From contig OZ020268.1 of the NCBI GenBank assembly GCA_963971225.1, forward strand, positions 56,481,900 to 56,545,899: a DNA stretch of 64,000 nucleotides, written 5' to 3'. The notes under the pieces are model-generated. The model searched no databases, was not told the DNA's origin, and saw nothing but the letters and a program-made list of their open reading frames with translations. Position 1 is the stretch's first letter. Every line of letters begins with the position of its first letter. Positions 1 through 11,410 of this stretch are shown here, piece after piece. The translations under genes were made by a program, and so were the position numbers. Origin of the DNA: Melieria omissa. Lineage: Eukaryota; Arthropoda; Insecta; Diptera; Ulidiidae.

Positions 1-168
1 TGTTACCATAGTGGGCGTAAGAAGGGGGCGTGGTCATTCTCATATAGCCTATGTACCATTCCCACAGATAAAAAAATGTTTGGTGCTTATTTCATATAAA
101 TCGGTTCAGTGGTTTTTGCCTGATTGTGGCTCAAAAAACGTCACACTTGCTTTTATATAATAGTATAG
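1..168 (+). repeat. 3' end of an unclassified dispersed repeat (GGGCGTGG family)
   Basis: These bases match 54680-54847 almost base for base, from 'tgttaccatagtgggcg' to the terminal 'tataatagtatag', so this is the downstream end of a family with a near-complete copy later in the window. The shared end holds 'gggggcgtggtcatt' and 'aatcggttcagtggtttt'. The copy continues off the left edge. The next element (from 169) sits exactly at its terminal 'atagtatag'. I cannot assign a superfamily. No coding capacity is visible. Confidence 0.8.
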
Positions 169-1288
169 ACTACTCGACAAAAATTGGGTTCATCGCGTGC
201 TCCAAAAAACAAAAGTATCTTTTAGACTAATCTTTGGCTGCTGAACACGAAACTGAAAATCAAAAAATTTTCTTAAGAAGCGTTTTCGAAAAATCTTCGA
301 AAAACACTTTTTCCCCTCTTATTTCAGTTATAAGCACATATCTAGTAAACCAACCATCCGACTAACACATGTGACCCGTCGTTCAGAAGGTAATTAACTA
401 GCCTTTCCAACGGACTGTCTGTTTTTAACTGTTTTTAACTTTCAGGACCAAAATATGTCAGGTATGCGAAACATAAATGATTTGGATCTCAGTCTGTAGA
501 TTCATACATTTAAAATTTTGTCTCTTTCAAAGTTCTGAAAGTTCAAAATAGAAAATTTAGTTAAAAGGAGGCAATTTTTCTCTTTCATTTGATACCCATA
601 TCTTCATCATTGCACCATCGAAAATATTTAAAAAAATATTTTAAATGTGTATATCCTTAAAATTTTAAAGTCCTTTAAGAAGGTTTTTGGGTCAGAAAAT
701 GAAAAACTGACTATTCCCGGATATTATAAATGGCCTCTAGTTTCACTTCTGTATCAACATTTGGATAGATCTCGGAAAAATAAAAAACTTTTTTCGCACG
801 GTGCTATAAATGCAAAGTTGGTGTTTGCACTCAGTGCATCATAACTTTGTTATTTTTCTTTCGATTCCATTGATGTTAGGCTTAATATTTGCTGAAATAA
901 TATATCTTTCATCTTAGATCTTAAAACCAGAGGAGCTAATTTTTTTTATCTATAAAAAATCCATTCGAAAATGTATAATTTTTGAAAAAGGTAAAAAAAT
1001 TCAATTTTTTTTTTAACTTTCATCGTTAGTAACTTCCCCAAATCTCATCGGTTTTGGACAGTCCATATATCGTTGGAAAGGCTAGTTAATTACCTTCTGT
1101 GTTAGTCGGATGGTTGGTTTACGAGATATGTGCTTATAACTGAAATAAGAGGGGAAAAACGTGTTTTTCGAAGATTTTTCGAAAACGCTTGTTAAGAAAA
1201 TTTTTTGATTTTCAGTTTCGTGTTCAGCAGCCGAAGATTAGTCTAAAAAATACTTTTATTTTTAGGAGCATTTTTCGTGTCGAGTAGT
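169..1288. mobile_element. Foldback-type DNA element with ~240-bp inverted repeats
   Basis: The left arm (169 to about 422) and right arm (about 1055 to 1288) are inverted copies, from 'actactcgac' outermost to 'ggtaattaactagcctttcc' innermost, with small indels. The middle (about 423-1054) is AT-rich with no usable reading frame. The nine bases 'atagtatag' occur just left (160-168) and again at 1292-1300, three bases beyond the right arm, consistent with an 8-9 bp target duplication. Long arms and 8-9 bp duplications are typical of Mutator-like and foldback elements. No transposase is present, so it is non-autonomous. It inserted at the very end of the repeat at 1-168. Confidence 0.75.
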
Positions 1289-1300
1289 GTTATAGTATAG

Positions 1301-2715
1301 ATAATTGTTTGAACACACACAACTCTCTAATCGTAGCAGCTTCAAAAATGAATATTATTTACTTAAATCTTTGCTTAAAGACTCGCTGGTACAAAACTTG
1401 CTATTCTGTGTGTGTAGTGCGAAAATTACAAATGGCCGACCAGGCGCAGGCTTCACATTTAGTACGCATGACCGCATAAGTGACTGACGCTCGCATTTAC
1501 ATATCAAACCGTTGATATTTGTATTTTTGTATTTTTTTCAAGAAGAAGAAACACACATAAAAGCCCAACTAAGGCTCAAAACAATAACAACAACATAAAC
1601 AACGGCAGATTAAAGCGAAGAAACGTGACAGTTGTACGTTTTGTTTACATCTTCAATTTGAAGTTTGCAGTTTGTAGTCGTTCACTCTTTCAGAGGCGCG
1701 CTTTGGTACTTTGGCAAGAGTTTTATTTTTTATGATTTGTTTCGTTTTTTACGTCGTTTGTTATTCTTTTTGCACGCGGTATTTGCTTTAACAATTTTAC
1801 CATCAGTTTTTCTTTCTTTTTGTTGTCGCATTTCTTGTTCAGCGTACAGGCGCCAATGACAAAGATGCGTAATTTTTTTCTTTAAAAACTTATATATATT
1901 TTTTCCAATGACAGCCATTAGTGTGGGAACCAAAATCGGCTCGACACTGACAGCTGAGCGCCATTTGTGACAATGGCAGGCAGTTGTTATTGTTGTAGTT
2001 GTGGCGATGCAAGATGGCGCTTATTACTGTGCGTTCACCTACTTATATGGCCGTGTGCCAGCATTGGTGAAAGCGCGGTAGCCGCTGCCCAAAACGATGC
2101 AGTTTTAATTGATTTACCTAAAAAGAAAGCAACAAATGCGGTCACATTAATAACAATTAAGGCAGTAAAATAGTTATTACAAAGGCGACAAAAGTGGAGT
2201 TGCAGCTATTTTTAGCAATCGATAATGCCAATAAAAATGGTAATAAGTGATATATCAGCGTTAATTTGACAGCTGTCATAATATGGTGGCAGTGGCGCTG
2301 TGTTTGTGGCGGCAATTGTCAATGCCAGTGACAGGTTGATGTGCGCACATTAGCCACAAATAAGGCGAACGTAATTGACGAACTTGACACGCGGCGAGTG
2401 ATTCATCGGCACTTTGGCTGCCAGATGCCAGCCGGCTAGTCGATCTAGTCGATCATGTTGGTGCTTCGGCGACTGAGACAGCAACGATATGGTTAATTCG
2501 AGAGGGTGGTTGACAATTCCAAATGCACATATGATGTATAAAAATATGCTACAACAAAAACAATTCAACACAATTACAACACAATTACAGCGGCAGTGTG
2601 GCCTTTTGTGTAGCGCCACTGCTGTCGTTGTTGTTCTTAACACACAGCATCGCTGTGTTGCCAGCTTTACAATATTTCCACCTGCCCATGGACAATGGAT
2701 TATAGTTTATATCAA
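1301..2715. other. Non-coding DNA, no gene seen
   Basis: Mixed AT-rich sequence with short moderately GC-rich islands. Open frames are short, mutually overlapping and low in complexity (for example 1967-2173), with no domain I recognise. I see no RNA gene or repeat end. If the Gas2-like exon at 33549-33716 is read correctly, this is intron. Confidence 0.5.
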
Positions 2716-2733
2716 TGTGTGTGTGTGTGTGTG
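2716..2733. repeat. (GT)n microsatellite
   Basis: A perfect GT dinucleotide run of about nine units in otherwise non-repetitive sequence. Confidence 0.9.
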
Positions 2734-5700
2734 GCTGCTGTCATTATAGTCTGCCGCACCGTAAATGGCAAATCAAAGCAATTTATTATTTAATTAAAAG
2801 TTTGTTGTGGTTGTTTTGTTTCAGCTTCTAACTTTAGTCTCTCTACAGCTTGCTGTCGTTTTTGTTTTTTGTAGTTTTTGCCTTTAATTTTGCTACTCAA
2901 TTAAAAGCCCCCGAAAATGGACAAATCCAATAAGGTAAATAAAATCGTGGCATTAGTCATTTTTGTTGTTTATCGAATGCGTTCACGTCATTGTTACGAG
3001 TACTTAACTGAATATTTTGCATGCCAAGTGTGCAATTATTGCAGAAAAAGTGTTCAAATCATGCACTATTCAGTGCATTAAAATTATGCATAGAAGTTAA
3101 TGTTAATAGACAACCAACTGGTTATCCAAGTTAGGTTAGCTTAGGTTAGGAAAGACTTGGCGGGTTGTGTTAACAGAGAGAAGAAGAAAGATCCCTTAGC
3201 CATGCACGCTCCGAGTCAACGATGAAAGACTTTGGGACTCCTGTATGAAACGGTCAATGTCATTAAAGCCGACAGTAGACAGCTTAGTTAGATGAACTAG
3301 AAAAGGAACCCATGATGGTGTACTCTTCATCTGGCCAAAGCTAGCCAGTGGTACATAAGGTGCAAACTTTCCTTTTTTTTATACTGAGCCACATTAATAC
3401 AAAGTGCTGATTGAAAGGCACTGCAAGACCCAGTTCGTCGTAAAGACTGCCACTGTTGAGGTTATAGGATCGTGCTTCCGGGCCCGGATTCTATATGGTT
3501 CTTCTAGGGCTTAGCCTGGCCAAGTTTGGCTTAAAATTCTACATGGGCATTAAATTTTCAATGATTTTTTTTTTCATTTTCTTGGCTTTTTGTTGGTCCA
3601 TGGAGAACTTATTCGATTCTTTTAAGGCAGCTTCAGACTCTGGCGTTGCTAAAGTTAAAGGTGTTTTAGGTTTCATAATAATATTTTGTATCATTTCTAC
3701 AGTAAATTTCCTTGGCTTTGCTATGACTTCTTAACTTTTTACATAGCTGCTGTTTTCTACTTTCAAATGCGCTTTCCTTGCTTCTCATTGGAAATTTACT
3801 TACTTTACTTAAAGTAGAACATTACTGAGATCATAAAACACAGACTGTGCTAGTTGGGTAAGCTGTGATTACAGTCAATTAAGCCAGTGTTTACTATTAG
3901 AGATAATTTTTGTTTAAATCTATCTGTAGATTTTTCATGTCTTTATATAATTTTTTCTTGCATATTTCCTTAGACCCAAATATATAGTAGTCTTCCAATA
4001 TTTTTTGTTGAAACTTTAGGTATTTTTCGGCGAAATGTATTTTTAGCATTTGTAGTTTTCTAGCGTGATGATTGTTTTTTTTTTCATTTTGTATTTTTCA
4101 CTCTGTTTCAACTTTTCTGTACCTAACTTCGGTATTTTTTTTGGAATAAAATTTATTGTGCTTCTTCTGCTGACTTTTATGCGCCTTGCTAAAGTTCTAC
4201 ACTGGTCTCCCATAAATATGCGAGGCTTAACTGAATATTGTTTTTTTTTTTGCTGCTCAAAGTATTTTCCCGGAATTGATGCAAACAGTCCATTAGAAGC
4301 GCTTGAAAGAGATTTGTATGGCCGAAAAAAAATTGGAGCTGAAGTTAAAGATAACCAAAAAAGGTGTCGAAACCCTCAAATGGCAGGCAAAGGCAATGGC
4401 AGACAGCAATAAATGGTCGCAAAAAGTCACGAAATTAGCTTGAAGCCACTTGAGTTTATGCGTTACGTACAAAAATAACAACAATAACTTCAGCAGCAGC
4501 AGCAAAATGTAGTTGAGAACAGCAAAGTAGCGAAGCCAAAGGCTGGGGATGGTTTTACGTTCAACACGATACGTGAAGCTAATGCGACGCAACATTAGTC
4601 GCCTGTTCGGTGTGTGCTCGGCTTAAACCTGTGCAGCGAGCATCAAAACTTTTACAAAAACTGCAGCGCTTCACTTTGGACTCTGAGAACCTAATTGTAA
4701 GTGAGCCTTTGCTGCGCTTTTCACTGTAAAACGTTTTTCCTGTGTAGAAATTGTTGTTGCATGGGCTACAAAAGAGGACAACTGTTTGTGCCTTAGCTCG
4801 GCTTTTCAACGCTTAACTCTACAAGCGACAGACTTGGTCGCTTTAGCTTCTGTTTGTGTTTGTTTTTACTCAAATAAACGTTCACCTTGTGGCACATTAT
4901 CCTTTATTGATTTGGTTTAATTTTCATTCGTGCGCCCTGAATTTGCGCCCATAAAAACTTATATTTATTATGGTGTGTCCTTTGCAGGCACTTTTATTTA
5001 TCCACAAACAACTATACACACACATACACACAAACATAGCTATTGAGCTGACTAAGTTGAAGTTGACACAGTCGAAAGTCCGCCGATATTATCGACATGT
5101 GGCATGTCAACATTTCTTGTTTCTGACATTTTCAGTGTGCAATAACAATAATAACAACAGCATTGCTTTTTGCACTATTTTTAATGGTTTTATGTTTTGT
5201 GACACTGTGGGTTGTCATAAAAATGTGCCTTGCATTTCATTTCGAATCGATTTTATGAGAAGAACTCTGACTACATATTTACATACAACTTTATTGAAGT
5301 TTGCCATAACTATGAATTTTAGAAATTATTTTGAAGTCAAAATTAGAACTCTGACTAAACAATTATTGAACTAACAAAACACAGATTTTCAAAAAAGAGA
5401 CTAAACAAATGGTCAGTTGATTAAATTCGAAATTGTAAGCTTTTTCTGGAGACCGGACGTTCAGAAAAGTAATTTAAAAAACCTGGCCAAATTTAAAGGA
5501 ATATTTTATCTAAAAAAAGGTATACTTAATTCACTTAATTTATGTATTTAATTATGGGTTGTAGAGCACTTAGGCGTCCACAAAATCTGCAAAGACCTTT
5601 TAAGCATACAAAAACAGGGCCCTAACATCTTTTAGTGCCAATAATGAACGGCCTAGAATTTAGCGCAGTTTTTGTACATAATTACAAATCTAGCAAAGCG

Positions 5701-6984
5701 TATAAATGGCAGTAATTTGCGTCAATTACTTTCGCACTTAAATCATTGCTTCCATCACTAACCAACAGACAACTAAGCCGGACTTTAACACGTTGTGAGC
5801 CAAAATTCAGCAAGCGGCCGCTTTCAGTGAACTGAAGCAAAAGTCTATTGTTTGCTGTAATTTTCGGCAGCAAGCCAAGCAAATGTTGACCGAAATTTTA
5901 ATACAAATTTGTGCACAAATTAGTTAAACACAAAAATGAAATAATTTAATAGATAAGACACAACATTTCAATTAGAGACGCAAACAGCAATTAATGCCAA
6001 AAACTTTGCCGCACAACTGATTGAAAACAAAAACACTCCAACAACAATACAAGGAGGCTTTCTTATCAGAATTGACGAAGATTTGTAAATGTGTTTCTTG
6101 CTTTATTTATTATTTTTTGTGACTTTGGCAACACGTTCACGGATGTCTTTTACTACCAAAATGTTTCCCCCCACCCCCCATTTTAAACGCACAACGGCTC
6201 AACGCTGCGTGCGAGAGTGTTTTTGTAGGTTTTGTTTTTCTTGCACTCAATCATTTGTCAAATGTCAGCGTGAAGTGTCATTGAGCAGATAATCAATGCA
6301 GGCTGATTTGTTGCGGCGCTTTCTTAATAAACTATAGACGTAATCTACGAAAATAGAAATTGAAACGAAGAAATCGAAAAAGATTTCGAGCGCTGGTGTT
6401 GGGAAAAAATCCATAAAAAGCAGAAAATTGCCTTCAATTACGGCCATGAAATATGAAATGTACGGTGTGTGTCTTTGCTGGCTGATGTGTCTCGGCTGCA
6501 GCTTCAAGTACTGCTGCAACGCGCCGGTGGTCCCCAATCGCATGAAAATTATTAAATGATCACAAATGAAAAAAAAATAATAACAAATAAATAAAAAATA
6601 CTCCCAAATGGGTGAAGTGCCATCAATTATAATGCAATCGCCCTTATTACCTATTATTGGGCGCAAACCCTTGACTTTGAGGTCAAGTGATTTATTTGAC
6701 AACTTGAGCGTGTGAGGAAAATGAGAGGCAGTGCTCGAAAGCGTTGTGAAGACATTTCATAAGCGGCGAGTGTGTGATTTGGGCTGTTTGAAGAAAATTT
6801 GTGGACCTATTGTTTCACACAAAATTTTGTTTGTCTAATTTTTACATAAAATATAAAACAATCAACATTTTTCTCACAAAATTCTCAAAATCGTATAATG
6901 AGCGACAATTTATGACTTTAAAAAAATGATTAATTTCAATACGGAGATGTTGTTGAAAAATGTATGGGAATAATTTTCCCTAAA
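2734..6984. other. Non-coding DNA, no gene seen
   Basis: No reading frame in this 4.2-kb stretch shows a recognisable protein. The frames at 3495-3734 and 4065-4412 are phenylalanine/leucine-rich by-products of T-rich sequence. Around 3130-3155 there is a short TTAGG-like run ('gttaggttagcttaggtt'); similar runs occur near 12826, 15570, 25334 and 43081, and some mark dispersed repeats. Confidence 0.5.
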
Positions 6985-7950
6985 TATTTAGACTCTTTTA
7001 TGATTAAATTTTGGGAATTTAGGCATTTTCAATACAAAACAATCAGTCAATAAATTAAATAATTAATTAAATAATACATTAAAGAAGATTCATGCTGATT
7101 TTAGCTAAACAAAGTTTTCTCATAATATTTTTAACTCTTCTCTGACTTATTTCTGAGAGTTTATGCATTTTCAATACAGAATAATTAGTCAATAAATTCA
7201 TAAAAAAAATTAAGAAGACTTTTTCTGATTTTAGTTGATAATTTCCAAAGCTTGAAACCTTTAGATGGTCTTCAAGCCAAGTTGTCTTTAATATTTTTAA
7301 CTCTTCTCTGACTAATTTCTTAGAATTAATGCTTTTTCTGTACAGAACAACTAATGATTAAATTTTAAAGTAAATTAAAGAAGATTTAGTTGCTGGTCTT
7401 AGTTAATGATTTCCATAGCTTGATACTTTCAAATAATCTTTAAACAAAGTGTTTACTTAATAATTTAACCTTTCACTGATTAATTTCTGGTAGTTTAGGC
7501 ATTTTCAATACAGAACAAATACATAAATAATTAATTTAATAATAAATTACATAAGATTTATGCTGATTATAGTTTATGATTTCCAAAGCTTGAAAGCTTT
7601 AGATAGTCTTCAAACAAAGTTGTGTCTTAATATTTTTAACTCTTCACTAATTTATTTCTGAGAGTTTAGGCATTTTAAATACAGAACAATTAGTCAATAA
7701 ATTGAATAATTAATTAAATAATAATAAATTAAAGACGATTTATGCCGGTTTTAGTTGATGCTTTCCAAAGCTTGAAACCTTCGGAAGGCCTTCAAACAAA
7801 ATTGTCTCTTAAAATTGTTAACCCTTTACTGATTAATTTCTGAGAACTTAGGCATTTTCAGTACAGCACAGTTAGTCAATTAATTTAGTAACAAATTAAA
7901 AAAGATTTATTCTGACTTTATTTAATGATTTCCTCAAGCATTCAACAATA
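6985..7950. repeat. Degenerate tandem satellite A, ~165-bp unit, about six copies
   Basis: The phrase 'gcattttcaatacagaac' recurs in diverged form with its 'gc' at 7023, 7165, 7331, 7499, 7670 and 7852, giving spacings of 142, 166, 168, 171 and 182 bases. Between anchors each unit repeats the same order: a 'tagtcaataaatt' AT block, 'aaagaagatttatgctgattttag', 'tttccaaagcttgaaacc', 'gtcttcaaacaaagttg', then 'tatttttaactcttcactga'. Divergence between units is high, so the array is old. No coding potential. Confidence 0.85.
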
Positions 7951-10327
7951 GTCTCCAAAAATATTACAGCTCAATAATACAGCTCTCCACTGAGATTAGT
8001 GACAGCTTCACCGCTGAGTTCAATGGAAAATTGAGCAAACTTCGCTTTGCTCAACAAGCGTGTGTCGGCTTAAGACATTAGCACAGACAATAAGACTCCA
8101 CCGTTAAGTACTTCACACGTTTCATGGCCGGTTTTATTATTTGTACAAGCACAATTTGGTCAGGTTTTAGCATAAATCAAGCATTGGCCGCATGCAAATG
8201 TGTATGAGGCCAATTAGACAGCTTGGCGTTTGGTCGTTTTGTATGCGGTAACGGCCGCACGAACCGGACAGACGCGATGCATGCGATTTTGCCGCTCCGA
8301 CAGATGACGGGCGCATGACTGACGCGCGCTTGTCGACTGTCGTACGGTGCTGAGTTGTGCGTTGGTGCTTCTTGGCAGCGGCGCACAAAACGCACAAAAC
8401 GAAAAGGTAAACAACGGCAACCAAGAACAACACACTCGCCACAATCGAAACACATTCGAATATGTTAAGTACAGCATGGAAAGAGCGTCAAGCAGCCGCA
8501 TTGGTCACACCTTGATTGGCATAAAATTTACATGCCGGCCACAGTCTTTGGTCGACGGAAATTCATTCCTCATTGTGTTGTGGCACATTATTATTTTTTT
8601 TTAGTACGAAAATTCCACAAAATGATACACGTTGTGACGGCCAACAAATGCACCAACATGCGAACAATAAATTAAAATTTCCAATGCGAAAAGTATACAG
8701 GACAGACAGACAGACAGAGTGCGACAGCTGGTCGGCGAGCGCACAATTTGTAGTAATGTCACGTTTCTGGAGTACTTGCGAGCGACTTTTAACACCGCCG
8801 CCGCCGACGTGTCTCCTGCACTGCGCGCCGTCATGAAATGTATGGCGGCCACCTTCGTCAACCTTTGCCAGCGACAAGTTGCATTCCAAATTAACAAAAA
8901 TGCACACAACAACAAGAACAACGCTCGCAATTCGCTTTTAAAGTGAAGTGGTTCCGGCTTTGTGGATGTTTTTTTTCGGTGCCTGGTTAATAAATCTGCC
9001 AGCGCCACCAAATATTAGAACTGTGGCCTGACTGACACTGACAGTTGTTGCTGTGACAGGAAAAGAATGTGCCAAGTCGCTGGAGCCATTGCAGGAATAA
9101 GAATCAGCGCTGGCATTGCTGGCAATTTGTTTGTTTAGCTTTAGTTGTTGGTCTGATCTGCACTCGGTGCAAGTTGGCAGGAAAAAAAATCCGAATACAG
9201 CAAAAATAAAATTTACGATTATGTTATTTCATAAAGAATGCAACTTTTGATAGATTGAACTTGAAAAAAAAATTGAAAACAAATTAAAGTGCTGTCAGTT
9301 TTCAGTTACTTTTCCCAAAAATCAGCAACAAGTCGCATTCAAATTAAATAAGATCCTAAAGTAAACTTTGGATTTAGTTTCTGAGTCCACAATTTTATTA
9401 GCGAATAAATTTGTGTACAGCAACAACTAAATTTGCTCAACAATTTAGCATTATTTAACAGCAGCTGTGCTGCGTTCGCGTCTGACCGACGGCCAGTGGC
9501 AAATGGCAGTGATTGTCGTTCTGAAACGACGTATTAAATCGGCTTTATTAACGGCATAATTTGCAGCGGACACAATTGCCACCGACCGCCGACACTTGGC
9601 ACTTGCTACCAGCGCCGTTCGTCACAACGCCGTTGCGCCGCCCCTCAACGGCGGTGGCTGGTGGCGCATAACCTCAAATTGCGGTCTTTTGCGTTGCGGA
9701 TTTGAGATCGTGTTAATGTTGGTTCCGCACCTGCAGCAGCCAGTCAGTCGGTCGGTCGGTCGATCGGTAGCCAGCCGCCCGTTTTGTGTGTGCACTAACC
9801 CGTTTTATTTATTGCGCCCTGATTGGTGATAACATGAATGCAGCTTTATTGTTTTGACTGCATTTTTCCACATTGCACAGACAGACACACATTTACACCT
9901 ATATGTATTTATTTTAAGTTATGGTTTTTGCACGTTTGCTGATTTTTGTATTTTTTGTTGGAATTTTTTACATTAATTTTTTATACTTTAATTGTGATTT
10001 ATTAGGCGTTCGGGTAATTGTGGCTGCCACACGGCCACACTTGTGATCTCTTATCGGCCGCAATGCTGCGGGTATATTGAAATATTTGATTAATGCTGTT
10101 TGTGTACATAATTATGTACATAGCAATATATACAAACATGCAATGTGTTGTTTTTTTTAAATGCCCATATGAAAGTAAATTACTTCATTATTATGGAATC
10201 AGATTGTGAAGCATGAGTTGAATTAAAAAGCAATGAGGAAAAATACAAATCAGAGGAGATTGTGACAAATGAGGCGGTTTTGTGACAGTTGAATGAACAT
10301 ATGAAATGTTTCAGACAATAGTAGGAG
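7951..10327. other. Non-coding DNA with GC-richer blocks, no gene seen
   Basis: The blocks near 8170-9010 and 9450-9830 are richer in GC and CpG than their surroundings and have overlapping open frames on both strands. That is expected from base composition, and none shows a recognisable domain. They could be regulatory or unrecognised untranslated exons, which the sequence alone does not show. Confidence 0.45.
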
Positions 10328-10346
10328 TAAAGATTAGGAACCGCCG

Positions 10347-10358
10347 TGGCTCAGTTGG
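10347..10358 (+). promoter_or_regulatory. RNA polymerase III A box of the SINE
   Basis: 'TGGCTCAGTTGG' fits the tRNA A-box consensus TRGCNNAGYNGG at every position. It lies a few bases inside the SINE 5' end, as in a tRNA. Confidence 0.85.
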
Positions 10359-10398
10359 TTAGTGCGCGGTCCAACGAGTCGCATGCAGAGCGACGCAA

Positions 10399-10408
10399 GA
10401 TCGAATTC
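10399..10408 (+). promoter_or_regulatory. RNA polymerase III B box of the SINE
   Basis: 'GATCGAATTC' fits the B-box core GWTCRANNC and lies about 40 bases after the A box, a normal tRNA-like spacing. The same pair is present in the reverse-strand copy (A box 37357-37368, B box 37306-37315). Confidence 0.8.
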
Positions 10409-10839
10409 TGCATGTAGTAACACCTAAAAAAAATAACGGGAAACTCGTTTTCTCTTTCGGTGGCTGTCCTCTCAGCTGGAAATGGCAAACCTCTGAGAGC
10501 AAAAATTGCCTATGAAAAAGCTCCCAACCTGCCGTTCGGAACCGGCATAAAACTGTAGGTCCCTTCCACCCGCGTACAAAATTCACACGCACAACACGGG
10601 TGGTTGCGGGAAGCTAGGCCTTAGTCTCGCGTAAGCGGGCTGTCGTGCCAATCAATTATTATTATTATTAATTATTATTATTATTATTAAAGATTAGGAA
10701 CTGGTAAATTCGTGTCCACCAGCTTGCCGGATTCTTACCGATTAATACCACAACCAACATTGTGGGTAGAGTTGAGTTGCTTTTTTTGCCCACCTGACAT
10801 CTGATATAATATAACTATGATTACCAATACAGCTTAAGA

Positions 10840-11410
10840 ATTCGACTACAAAATGAGCCATATTCCAGGTCGCTAGCCCATTTGGTTCAGGAGTTACAGG
10901 CAGTTGAACGATTTAAGCTGTGGATAGTAGAAAGTCAGCCTTCAGTATTGATTTTCTAAGCTTTCCGTTGAAAAGCTTGAGACTTCTTTTACAAAAACAA
11001 ATGGCTTCAGAAAACAGCTATCATATTTAAGACCGATAAAATTGCTGACGCATATATCGATCATGCCGATACAAACATGCTGCCTTCAATATTCCAGGTT
11101 TTCCGGTGAGATAGCGGCCGAATTGATCCATTTTACGAAGCTGAAGAGTTCTACTAAAAAAAATTTTCAATTTTCAAGTACCTATCTCTTCTGATTCAGG
11201 AGCTTTAGGCCACTAAACATTTTTTAACTACAAGTACAACGATTTAAACTACTAGTTCATTTAGCCTAGGAGCTACAGACAGTTGAATGGCTTGGAACTA
11301 CAGACATAGCTGTGAGAGTCGATGTTTTAGTAGTCATCTTTTAACTTCGATTTACTAGGGTTTTCATGGAATATTGTTAACTTCCGATTTTCAAAAGCTG
11401 CACAGTTCTA
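10840..11410. repeat. Degenerate satellite B (~170-bp unit), first locus
   Basis: Phrases here recur in the array at 52320-53100: 'ttccggtgagatagcggcc' (from 11101) is also at 52617, and 'gaagctgaagagttct', 'caggagttacaggcagttga' and 'ctgtggatagtag' have diverged counterparts there. At least two ragged units are visible (unit anchors 'tttcc' at 10962 and 11100). The two loci are about 41 kb apart in the same orientation. Non-coding. Confidence 0.75.

Larger units (their letters stand above)
10342..10687 (+). mobile_element. tRNA-derived SINE, intact copy with target duplication
   Basis: The head 'ccgccgtggctcagttgg' is tRNA-like and carries good internal RNA polymerase III A and B boxes. A tRNA-unrelated body follows (from 'ggtggctgtcctctcagctgg' to 'ctcgcgtaagcgggctgtcg') and then an (ATT)n tail. 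The 14 bases 'taaagattaggaac' flank it exactly at 10328-10341 and 10688-10701, as expected for target-primed insertion. Two more copies lie in this window (20454-20710, truncated; 37051-37379, reverse). It encodes no protein and must rely on a LINE partner. The partner is unknown; none of the LINEs here obviously shares its (ATT)n tail. Confidence 0.92.

Noticed and set aside
4065..4412. Membrane-like phenylalanine-rich frame
   Set aside because: It arises from T-rich sequence, with no ATG context or conservation evidence, and overlaps an opposite-strand frame.
8167..9011. Cluster of frames of 75-136 codons on both strands
   Set aside because: Same reason: low stop-codon frequency in a GC-richer block, no protein family features.
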